23,354 bases of DNA from Rhodobacterales bacterium UBA5972 (GTDB lineage Bacteria > Pseudomonadota > Alphaproteobacteria > Rhodobacterales > Rhodobacteraceae): positions 381 through 23,734 of the forward strand of contig DJBQ01000127.1 in the NCBI GenBank assembly GCA_002430125.1, given 5' to 3'. Below are positions 1 to 6,291 of the stretch, in pieces. How positions within the stretch are numbered: the stretch's first letter is position 1; the number at the start of each line of letters is the position of its first letter. The position numbers and the translations under genes were made by a program. The notes beneath the pieces were generated by a model that worked only from the letters and a program-made list of their open reading frames with translations, was not told where the DNA came from and ran no database searches.

Positions 1-28
1 GATATGCTACTGCTAGTAAGGCGTTAAG

Positions 29-105
29 TGGCGGACCGAGAGGGATTCGAACCCCCGACACCCTGATTCGTAGTCAGGTACTCTATCCAGCTGAGCTATC
101 GGTCC
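29..105 (-). tRNA. tRNA-Arg (anticodon ACG)
   Basis: Reading the minus strand gives a full 77-nt cloverleaf. The acceptor stem is GGACCGA paired with TCGGTCC, followed by discriminator G and an encoded CCA at 31-29. The D arm reads GCTCAGCTGGATAGAGT. The anticodon arm is CCTGA-CTACGAA-TCAGG, so the anticodon is ACG, which is wobble-modified to ICG and reads CGU/CGC/CGA arginine codons. The T arm contains GGTTCGAATCC. The tRNA lies 47 bases downstream of the histidine kinase stop on the same strand and has its own candidate promoter. Confidence 0.97.
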
Positions 106-115
106 GTGAGGCAGG

Positions 116-144
116 CGTTTACCGATCAAGCCATTCCGACGCAA
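116..144 (-). promoter_or_regulatory. Candidate promoter of tRNA-Arg
   Basis: On the minus strand TTGCGT (144-139) is followed by a 17-base spacer and TAAACG (121-116). The tRNA 5' end begins 10 bases further on. The -35 box matches consensus at 4 of 6 positions and the -10 box is weak, as is common in alphaproteobacteria. The position and ideal spacing support the call; it is an inference. Confidence 0.4.
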
Positions 145-152
145 GTCCCAAA

Positions 153-1562
153 TCAGAGATCAGGCAATAAGTCCGGGCCTTTGCCTATGGGGAGGCATAT
201 CCGAAAACACGTGCCGTTTTCGTTGGTTTCCACCAGTTCCAGCGTGCCACCGTGACCGCGCACCAGTTCAGAGGCAATCGCCAGACCGAGGCCGGAACCA
301 CCTTGGCGGGCACCACCTTCGAACGCTTCAAACAAATGCGCCTGCGCGCGGGTCGGCAGGCCCGGCCCGGTATCCCGCACCTCGATAGACCAGAAATTCG
401 CGTCGACCGTTGCCGTGACGGATATTGTCCCCGGCTTTTTGGTCGCAACAACGGCTTGTTGCGCATTGCGGATCAGGTTCGACAACACCCGGAATATCTG
501 TTCCGCATCCGCCCTAACCCGCATGCCGTCCGGTATTGCCAGCGCATAACTTATGGTGTCGCCTTCAATTGGCAGGCTTTCGCTTTCCACGACATCTTCG
601 ACCAAAGGCTGCAGCGGAAAATCAACCAAAACCGGCGAGGGTTCCTCGGCTTTGCCAAATTTCAACGTGCTTTCACACAATTTGATTGCACGCGAAAGCG
701 AGCTGACCAGCTTGGGCGTGGTGCGCCTTACCGCAGGGTCTTTGCTCATCTCCATGCGATCCGCCAGCAATTGTGCAGTGGTCAGCATATTGCGCAGGTC
801 GTGGCTGATTTTGGCGACAGCCCCGCCCAGAATTGCCAATCGGTCCTTTTGCTTTAACGCTTTGCTGAGTTCGATCTGCATCGCCATCAACGCCTGTTCC
901 GCCTGGAATAATTCCGTAATGCCGGCACTTGGTTCGATGATCTTCGCCAAATCCTGCGGTGCGTCTTTAAAGGCGGTGATATGGCCAACCACCCGCCTGA
1001 TCGGCAACACCAGAAACCAGCGCACGGCGAAAAACAGCAGGGCGGATGTGATCACCGAAATGATCAGCGACAGCAAGAACACACTATATCCATAGTCCAG
1101 CATCGCTGTGCGCATTTCGGTTGTGTGCAGTGTAACCTCGATCTGCAATCCAGCCTTTTTGACCGGGGTGCCGATCACCCGTATCACCCTGTCGTCGGCA
1201 TCAAACAGGATCATCACCGCATCGCGGATCAGCACAATTGGCGACGCGTCGCGCAAATCGTAAGTCGCCTCGACTGCCACCGGCATTGGCGAGGACAGCA
1301 CCAGTTCGCGCACCTCGTTGCGCCTGAGGACGACGTTCATTACGCCGGCATTTTCCAGCAGTTCCTTTTTCAACGCCGGATTAACCATCTGGTCTGCATT
1401 GGCCAGAACCGCCAGCGAGGCCAACTGCCCGCGTTCAAGCCGGGCTTGCAGATAATCCTGCCGGAACCGCGCAACCGAGGGTACGAAGATCATGACTTCG
1501 GCCAGCATGACAAACACAATCGTCAGCAGCAAAAACCGTCCGGTAAGCGAGTTCAGAAACAT
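153..1562 (-). CDS. Membrane sensor histidine kinase (HAMP, HisKA, HATPase_c)
   Basis: A 469-aa two-component sensor kinase of the inner membrane. A first membrane segment (about residues 9-29) and a second (about 159-187) enclose a periplasmic sensing region of some 125 residues that I do not recognise. A HAMP-like linker follows. The HisKA helix has the phospho-acceptor His254 in ISHDLRN. The ATPase domain shows an N box at SNLIRNAQQA (Asn366), a G1 box DTGPGL near 397, and a G2 box GGSGLGLAI near 421. All catalytic boxes look intact. The ATG at 1562 has AGAGGA about 12 bases upstream. No response regulator lies in the window, so it is an orphan here. It is 86 bases downstream of the oxidoreductase gene and could be read through from that unit. 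The signal sensed cannot be told from sequence. Confidence 0.9.
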   Translation of the reverse strand: MFLNSLTGRFLLLTIVFVMLAEVMIFVPSVARFRQDYLQARLERGQLASLAVLANADQMVNPALKKELLENAGVMNVVLRRNEVRELVLSSPMPVAVEATYDLRDASPIVLIRDAVMILFDADDRVIRVIGTPVKKAGLQIEVTLHTTEMRTAMLDYGYSVFLLSLIISVITSALLFFAVRWFLVLPIRRVVGHITAFKDAPQDLAKIIEPSAGITELFQAEQALMAMQIELSKALKQKDRLAILGGAVAKISHDLRNMLTTAQLLADRMEMSKDPAVRRTTPKLVSSLSRAIKLCESTLKFGKAEEPSPVLVDFPLQPLVEDVVESESLPIEGDTISYALAIPDGMRVRADAEQIFRVLSNLIRNAQQAVVATKKPGTISVTATVDANFWSIEVRDTGPGLPTRAQAHLFEAFEGGARQGGSGLGLAIASELVRGHGGTLELVETNENGTCFRICLPIGKGPDLLPDL

Positions 1563-1648
1563 AAATTATTCGTGTCCTCTTTGTTGGCAAGCTATTGACC
1601 TTGCGGCGCGGCTTCAACCCCGCCTGCGCGCAGTAAGGCTTTTGCTTT

Positions 1649-3064
1649 TCAGAACTTCTGGACCAGCCTCACCACCCGTTTTACCCATGGGTTGCTGAAC
1701 AGGCGCGGGCCGAAATAGGCACCGGCAGCGCGTTTGTTAATCTCGCCCATCGTCGGATAAGGCGATACCATTGCTGCCACCGCGCCCATTTTCAACCGGT
1801 TTGCAATCGCCAGTGACCAGACCTGAATAAGTTCACCCGCCTGCGCGCCAACGATCGACGCACCAATCGGGCGACCTTTAAGCACCATCACCTTGATCAG
1901 GCCAGTGGTTGTCAGTTCGGCCCTTGCCCGGTCGTTTTCGGCAAAGTTAAACCGCACAACCTCCACCGCGTCACTGTGCTGTTCGCGCGCTTGCGCTTCG
2001 GTCAGGCCGACCTGGGCGATTTCAGGATCGGTATAGGTCGCCCAGGGGATATGCGCGGTGCTGGCCTTTGACGGCAGGCCAAACAGGGCAGATCGAATGA
2101 CAATGCCCGCGTGATAATTGGCCATATGGGTGAATTGCAGCCCGCCGGCCACATCCCCGATGGCATAGATTTTCGGATTGCTGGTTTTCAGGCTGGCGTC
2201 CACCGTCACGCCGGAGCGGTCAAACGCCACACCCGCCGCCGTAAGATCCAGTGTGTCGAGATTGGGTTTGCGCCCCACCGCCATCAACAAATGCGAGCCT
2301 TTGTAAACGGCCCCATCCTTTGTATGCACCTCAACGGCACCTGCCTTGCCTTTGATCTCGGACGCCAGCGCCCCTTCGACAATCACAACGCCCTCGGCCC
2401 GGATACGCGCCAACGCGATTGCTGCCAGTTCAGGGTCATCCTTGCCCAGCGCAGTCATGCCTTCCAGCACCGTCACGTCACTGCCAAGCCTGCGATGCGC
2501 CTGCGCTAGTTCCATGCCAATCGGCCCGCCGCCGATGACAATCAGATGCTTGGGCTGTTCGCGCAGATCAAAGATGTTTTCGTTGGTATAATAAGGGACT
2601 TTGTCCAAGCCCTGAATTGGCGGCACAAACGGGGACGAGCCGGTTGCAATCACGAATCGTCTGGCCTTGATGATCGTATCCCCGGCCTGAAGCTCGGTTT
2701 CAGAAATGAACGTGCCATAAGCCTCGATCACCTGAACACCCAGCCCCTGGAACCGTTCAACGCTGTCGTGCGGTGCGATGCCAGCAATCACCGACGCGAC
2801 ATGATCCTTGGCGGCGGCATAATCGACCTTGGGCACAACCGGCGTAATCCCGAAGGGCGCACCGGTCGTCATCGCATGCGCGTGCTTACCTGCCGCAATC
2901 AACGCCTTAGACGGCACACACCCGTAATTCAGGCAATCACCACCCATTTTGCCGCCTTCGACCAACACAACCGACGCCCCCATCTGCACAGCCCCGGCTG
3001 CGATCGAAAGCCCGCCCGAGCCGCCGCCGATTACGCAAAGGTCAGTTTTGATATGCTTGGTCAT
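1649..3064 (-). CDS. FAD-dependent pyridine nucleotide-disulfide oxidoreductase (mercuric reductase/Lpd-like)
   Basis: A 471-aa class I flavoprotein disulfide reductase. The N-terminal FAD site is GGGSGG (about 13-18). The redox disulfide is Cys44/Cys49 in GGDCLNYGCVPSK. The NAD(P) site is IGGGPIGMELA, the second FAD motif is YAIGDVAGG, and a C-terminal dimerisation domain follows. Two points argue against a true dihydrolipoyl dehydrogenase or MerA. The catalytic His of the Lpd HxHPT motif is replaced (SPYPTMGE). There is no N-terminal HMA domain and no C-terminal Cys pair (the end is RLVQKF). I chose the ATG at 3064, two bases after the TVP38 stop, because homology begins there; the frame stays open to 3124, inside the upstream gene. 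Family members are often annotated 'mercuric reductase' and found beside TVP38/TMEM64 genes. The disulfide substrate is unknown. Confidence 0.88.
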   Translation of the reverse strand: MTKHIKTDLCVIGGGSGGLSIAAGAVQMGASVVLVEGGKMGGDCLNYGCVPSKALIAAGKHAHAMTTGAPFGITPVVPKVDYAAAKDHVASVIAGIAPHDSVERFQGLGVQVIEAYGTFISETELQAGDTIIKARRFVIATGSSPFVPPIQGLDKVPYYTNENIFDLREQPKHLIVIGGGPIGMELAQAHRRLGSDVTVLEGMTALGKDDPELAAIALARIRAEGVVIVEGALASEIKGKAGAVEVHTKDGAVYKGSHLLMAVGRKPNLDTLDLTAAGVAFDRSGVTVDASLKTSNPKIYAIGDVAGGLQFTHMANYHAGIVIRSALFGLPSKASTAHIPWATYTDPEIAQVGLTEAQAREQHSDAVEVVRFNFAENDRARAELTTTGLIKVMVLKGRPIGASIVGAQAGELIQVWSLAIANRLKMGAVAAMVSPYPTMGEINKRAAGAYFGPRLFSNPWVKRVVRLVQKF

Positions 3065-3066
3065 TG

Positions 3067-3795
3067 TCAGTCTGCTTTCTTTTCCAACAGTTTGAATACT
3101 ACCGGCAAGGCCGCCAATGCGCAAAGACCAAGGATTGGGCCAAGGATTTGCGGCTCGAATATGACCCCCAGATTTGGGCTTTCACCGCGTGCGAACACCT
3201 CGCCCAGACCGGCGCCGATCCATGTGTAAACCAGCCCGCCGGGGATGATGCCAATAAAGGTCGTCACCACAAAGCGTCCGGTTTTTACACCGACCAATGC
3301 CGGTATCAGGTTCGCGGCAAAAAACGGCACCGCCGGGACAAGACGCATCAAAAACAGAAAAGACAGCTCGTTTTCGTGCAGGCCATCCATGATGTTTTTC
3401 ACCGCCCCGTCCGAGGTATTAAGTTTGCGCGACAAAGCCTCGCCCAAACCATAACGCGCCGCGCTGAAAATCAGCGTCGCTCCGATCGTGGCGGCTCCGA
3501 CATTCAGGAACACGCCGGGAAAAACCCCGAACAGAAACCCGCCAGTTAGTGACGCAACCGCCGCACCCGGCAATGAAAACGCCACGATCACCACGTAAAT
3601 TGCCATAAAGGCCAGCACCGTCAGCGCATAGTTTTGGTCGCGAAACCCCAACAGCGCCTCGCGGTTGTTGCGCAATGTGTCAAAGCTCAGATATTCGCCC
3701 AGCGTGAAGTATCCCAGTACCGCCACGGCAAAAATAACAACCAGCGGCACCAACCTTTTCAGGGAAAATCCGCCGCTTTGAACCTGTTCTGTCAT
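3067..3795 (-). CDS. TVP38/TMEM64 (DedA/VTT-domain) family membrane protein
   Basis: A 242-aa polytopic inner-membrane protein with about five to six hydrophobic segments, starting near residue 14. The VTT/SNARE-associated core shows SLPGAAVASLTGGFLFG (about 74-90) and the LRLVPAVPFFAANLIPAL region (about 150-167) with conserved Gly, Pro and Arg. Related DedA-superfamily proteins are implicated in lipid scrambling or undecaprenyl-phosphate recycling, but members paired with disulfide reductases have no settled role. The gene comes first in a two-gene unit; the oxidoreductase ATG follows its TGA by two bases, so the pair is almost certainly co-transcribed. A perfect 8-bp dyad lies just upstream of the start. 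Confidence 0.9.
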   Translation of the reverse strand: MTEQVQSGGFSLKRLVPLVVIFAVAVLGYFTLGEYLSFDTLRNNREALLGFRDQNYALTVLAFMAIYVVIVAFSLPGAAVASLTGGFLFGVFPGVFLNVGAATIGATLIFSAARYGLGEALSRKLNTSDGAVKNIMDGLHENELSFLFLMRLVPAVPFFAANLIPALVGVKTGRFVVTTFIGIIPGGLVYTWIGAGLGEVFARGESPNLGVIFEPQILGPILGLCALAALPVVFKLLEKKAD

Positions 3796-3822
3796 CGTGC
3801 CAACCTTTTCTGCATTCGTTGA

Positions 3823-3859
3823 CCCCTATCTGAGCCAGATCGCAGCCCGGCGATAGGGG
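3823..3859. repeat. 8-bp inverted repeat upstream of the TVP38 gene
   Basis: CCCCTATC at 3823-3830 is mirrored exactly by GATAGGGG at 3852-3859, with a 21-base spacer. Beyond one mismatch the arms match again for one more base. The repeat begins 28 bases upstream of the TVP38 ATG. It could be an operator or a leader hairpin. No T-tract follows on either strand, so it is not a terminator. The function is an inference. Confidence 0.5.
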
Positions 3860-3990
3860 CCTCACAACCGCTTGATCTGTGGTGAGCATTTGTTTCAATA
3901 GGATGCCGAAAATCTGCCTTTCGCTGGCACATCTGCCAAATACCGGGCTGAAATTTCGGGAATTGTTGCAAAAAACGCCGAATGGGCGAA

Positions 3991-4019
3991 TTGACTTCCC
4001 TTTAAGGCCACCGTAAACA
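3991..4019 (+). promoter_or_regulatory. Candidate rpmH promoter, in the 294-base gap 3796-4089
   Basis: TTGACT (3991-3996), a 17-base spacer and TAAACA (4014-4019) form a plausible sigma-70 promoter. The predicted start would give an rpmH leader of about 65 bases. The -35 box matches 5 of 6; the -10 box is weak but resembles the one proposed for tRNA-Arg. The rest of the 3796-4089 gap holds the dyad at 3823-3859 and no supportable gene on either strand. Confidence 0.45.
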
Positions 4020-4089
4020 GCGGCTTCTGAATGAACGGGCCTTCGAATCCTATTCCGATTTGGGCCCGACACTATCTTGGAGTTGACTG

Positions 4090-4224
4090 ATGAAACGTAC
4101 TTTCCAGCCGAGCAATCTTGTTCGCAAGCGCCGTCACGGGTTTCGCTCGCGTATGGCCACCAAAAACGGACGTATCATCCTGAACCGCCGTCGCGCGCAG
4201 GGTCGCAAAAAGCTGTCCGCCTAA
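4090..4224 (+). CDS. rpmH: 50S ribosomal protein L34
   Basis: A 44-aa, very basic protein beginning [19 protein letters not shown] and ending [11 protein letters not shown], the unmistakable L34 pattern at normal family length. L34 is a small protein of the large ribosomal subunit that sits deep in 23S rRNA. The ATG at 4090 is preceded by a TTGGAG ribosome site. It heads the conserved rpmH-rnpA-yidD cluster, and rnpA starts 33 bases downstream. The gene is very short and easily missed by automated length cut-offs. Confidence 0.98.
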   Translation: MKRTFQPSNLVRKRRHGFRSRMATKNGRIILNRRRAQGRKKLSA

Positions 4225-4257
4225 GGACATCGGCGAAAGCCCCGAAAGGCATCTGAA

Positions 4258-4689
4258 ATGACACCGCCGCAGGCGACACAGGCAGGCCCAAGCGCCCCAG
4301 CCGGTGATCCGCTTCCGGCGGTTTCTTTATGCGTTCTGAAAACCCTGCAAAACCGTTCGGATTTCCTGAAAGCCAATCACGGACGCCGCCAAAGCACGGC
4401 GGCATTCACTTTGCAGGCACGTCAGCGCGATGCGGCTGAATGTGACCCCGCCCTGATCCGCGTCGGTTTTACCTGTTCACGTAAAGTCGGCAATGCCGTC
4501 GCCCGCAACCGCGCCAAACGCCGGTTGCGCGAAATTGCCCGGCTGGTTCTGCCCGGTTTGGGGTGTGCCGGTTGGGATTATGTGCTGATCGGGCGACCAC
4601 AATCCACCGCCACCCGTCCGTTTGATGCGCTGCTGAACGACCTGACAACTGCGGTGCAGCGCATTCACACTGCCAAGGCGCGGCCATGA
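4258..4689 (+). CDS. rnpA: Ribonuclease P protein component
   Basis: A 143-aa protein subunit of RNase P, which binds the catalytic RNA and pre-tRNA leaders during 5' maturation. The signature RNR region is clear: [20 protein letters not shown] (about 71-90), rich in Arg and Lys, followed by RE. Upstream is the Phe-rich beginning of the fold ([14 protein letters not shown]). The first 25 or so residues are Pro/Ala-rich and lie outside the conserved fold, so the annotated ATG gives an N-terminal extension. No internal ATG offers a better start, and AAAGG sits about 9 bases upstream of this one. Its last codons overlap yidD by four bases (ATGA), which implies translational coupling. Confidence 0.96.
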   Translation: MTPPQATQAGPSAPAGDPLPAVSLCVLKTLQNRSDFLKANHGRRQSTAAFTLQARQRDAAECDPALIRVGFTCSRKVGNAVARNRAKRRLREIARLVLPGLGCAGWDYVLIGRPQSTATRPFDALLNDLTTAVQRIHTAKARP

Positions 4690-4952
4690 CTCCGCTGGCC
4701 TTTTTCATTTCCCTGCCCGTGCGTGCCTATCGATTGGTCGGCAGCCCGTGGGTTGGGCATGGCTGTCGATATCAACCGACCTGTTCGGCCTACGCACTTG
4801 AGGCGCTGGAAAAACATGGCGGCATCAAGGGCACATGGCTGGCAGCCCGACGGATTGGCCGGTGCCAGCCTTGGGGCGGATCGGGGTACGATCCGGTGCC
4901 AGACGCGCAACAGCCGGATGATGATTGCGGCCACGATCACGACGCCTCTTGA
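4686..4952 (+). CDS. yidD: Membrane protein insertion efficiency factor YidD
   Basis: An 88-aa small membrane-associated protein that assists YidC-dependent insertion. The family signature is complete: [18 protein letters not shown] (about 24-41), KHGGIKG, then [17 protein letters not shown] (about 56-72). The N-terminal amphipathic/hydrophobic stretch [12 protein letters not shown] would bind the membrane. The tail after DPVP is unusually acidic and His-rich ([11 protein letters not shown]). It overlaps rnpA by four bases. yidC itself is about 4 kb downstream. Confidence 0.96.
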   Translation: MTPLAFFISLPVRAYRLVGSPWVGHGCRYQPTCSAYALEALEKHGGIKGTWLAARRIGRCQPWGGSGYDPVPDAQQPDDDCGHDHDAS

Positions 4953-4959
4953 TTTTTGT

Positions 4960-4987
4960 TTGCGAGTCATAAAAAATCACATATTAG
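4960..4987 (+). promoter_or_regulatory. Candidate promoter of the DsrC/TusE-family gene
   Basis: In the AT-rich 87-base gap after yidD, TTGCGA (4960-4965), a 16-base spacer and TATTAG (4982-4987) could form a sigma-70 promoter about 50 bases upstream of the ATG at 5040. A ribosome site AAGGA (5026-5030) precedes the start. Inferred from sequence resemblance only. Confidence 0.35.
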
Positions 4988-5039
4988 AATGTATGCAACT
5001 CCGTTCCCGTAAGGGGCACGGACAAAAAGGAACAGGACT

Positions 5040-5378
5040 ATGGCAATCGACGTTGACGGCGTATCAATTGAAACCAACGACAACGGGTATCTGGTAAATC
5101 TGGATGACTGGAGCGAATCGGTCAGCCACGCGATTGCTGCCGCGGAAGGTATCGAGTTGACTGAACGGCACTGGGACCTGATCAATTACCTGCGCTCGGA
5201 ATATATCGACAACCGCGAGAACCAGCCCAACACCCGCACCATCTGCAAAGCCATGAGCGACGCGTGGGGCGAGAAAGTCGCGCAAAGCGACGTCTACGCC
5301 CTGTTCCCGCTCGACCCGTCCAAACAAGGCGGCAAAGTGGCCGGGCTGCCGGAAAGCCGGCGCAAGGGCGGGTATTAA
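5040..5378 (+). CDS. DsrC/TusE-family protein lacking both active-site cysteines
   Basis: A 112-aa protein with the DsrC/TusE fold pattern throughout: the N-terminal GYLVNLDDWSESVSHAIAA, then GIELTERHWDLINYLR, then YALFPLDPSKQGGKVAGLPE near the end. Canonical TusE passes persulfide sulfur on a penultimate Cys, and DsrC uses that Cys plus a second one about ten residues before it. Here the matching positions are Gly (the tail is SRRKGGY, and GG in KQGGK). The only cysteine is Cys69, outside the C-terminal arm. The canonical persulfide relay is therefore not possible, and a regulatory or adaptor role is more likely, as proposed for cysteine-less 'RspA'-type homologues. Its TAA shares a TTAA palindrome with the stop of the facing DUF3883 gene. 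Confidence 0.9.
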   Translation: MAIDVDGVSIETNDNGYLVNLDDWSESVSHAIAAAEGIELTERHWDLINYLRSEYIDNRENQPNTRTICKAMSDAWGEKVAQSDVYALFPLDPSKQGGKVAGLPESRRKGGY

Positions 5379-6213
5379 GCGAACGAGGCTTTGTAGCTTT
5401 CAGGTCGAATCCGTACAACTTTGTTCAAAGGCGGCGAAAGCTCAAAAGCTCTCGGAACACGCGCAAAATCATAAAGCCGCACGATCCGAAACGCGTCGGG
5501 TCGTTCTTCAGAAAACTCAAGCTCATTTCGTGACAGATAAAACGGTGTCTTCTGGTAGCCTCGCGTGGTCTTGACCTCTAGCAATCGTTCGTAGCCAGAA
5601 AAGTCAAACGACCGGATATCATATCCGGCTCCGTCGCCATCTTCTTGAGACACCCATCTGATTTTCCCAGCAAGTTCCGGCATCCCTGCATCGGTTAAGC
5701 GCTTGCGCTCGAATAACAAAATTGTTTCTTCGCCACTTAATCCCAGCGCGCGATTGCGATCGTCCCGGTCCGCAGGGTCAAATTTTCTGACCAGACGATC
5801 CAAACCTTCGTGGCGTACATTGTCGTCGCTGGATAGAACCGGAGCCGATTCCAAAAATAGTGGGGGTGCTTCATTCAGCCCATTCACAGAGGAACCCGTG
5901 AATTCCATCAGTGGATCCTGCGCGGTCAAGTACCGTTCAATTCCATCAAAAAGCGCATTTTGGTAATTAGCCGCTGCAAATACCCAGTTACAATCGGCAT
6001 CCCCAATTTTTGCAATGCCGCGCTGATGTTGCGGTTCTTAAATTCAACAGACCCCTTGCTGCGCCCGGTGGCGTGTTGGATTTTCTCGTTCACCCTAAGC
6101 TTAACCATACTCCTATTGGCCAACTCTGCACGGAGCATTTTAAAATACTCGGCAACGATCTGATCAACTTCGTCTGCCGTCCAGTCGGTTCCTTTCGGGT
6201 TTACGTCAACCAT
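5375..6213 (-). pseudogene. DUF3883 (NOV_C) domain protein, frameshifted
   Basis: Two adjacent reading frames together make one protein. The first (6213-5926, 95 aa) begins MVDVNPKGTDWTADEVD and runs to ISAALQKLGMPIVTGY, then goes out of frame and stops. The second frame, read from just upstream of its nominal TTG/ATG starts, continues with AANYQNALFDGIERYL and then the C-terminal domain: RNRALGLSGEE, GAGYDI, LLEVKTT and FYLSRNELEFS. The GYDI...EVK pattern recalls PD-(D/E)XK nucleases. Adding one base within 5975-5979 (TTGCA to TTGCCA on the minus strand) restores GYLPAANYQNAL and a single frame of 279 aa. The break is thus best explained by a one-base deletion or a sequencing error. Hand counts over five 60-base lines give about 49% GC, against about 63% in two flanking lines, which suggests acquisition. 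It sits convergent to the DsrC-like gene. Confidence 0.8.
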
Positions 6214-6291
6214 GCTTCAACCTTGCCGTTGATTGCCTGAACTGTCTATACGTTCAGACAGAAATCTAAACGAGGCAAAGCGGCGGACCCC

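Noticed and set aside
252..1598. Long plus-strand open frames opposite the histidine kinase
   Set aside because: They lie antisense to a clear gene, have low-complexity Arg/Gln/His-rich translations and no family resemblance; they are by-products of codon bias.
1649..3064. Mercury-resistance (mer) operon based on the mercuric-reductase-like protein
   Set aside because: No HMA domain, no C-terminal Cys pair, and no merR, merT or merP nearby; only the general flavoprotein fold is shared.
4997..5018. Leader hairpin (CCGTTCCC / GGGGCACGG) before the DsrC-like gene as a riboswitch
   Set aside because: The stem is imperfect and short, and no known riboswitch pattern is visible.
5900..6000. Programmed ribosomal frameshift in the DUF3883 gene
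   Set aside because: No slippery heptamer or following stem is visible at the junction; a single missing base explains the break more simply.
6237..6262. Overlapping short inverted repeats before ttcA (CTGAAC/GTTCAG and CTGTCT/AGACAG) as an operator
   Set aside because: Arms are only six bases, and a well-spaced promoter could not be fitted; kept as a note in the ttcA entry.
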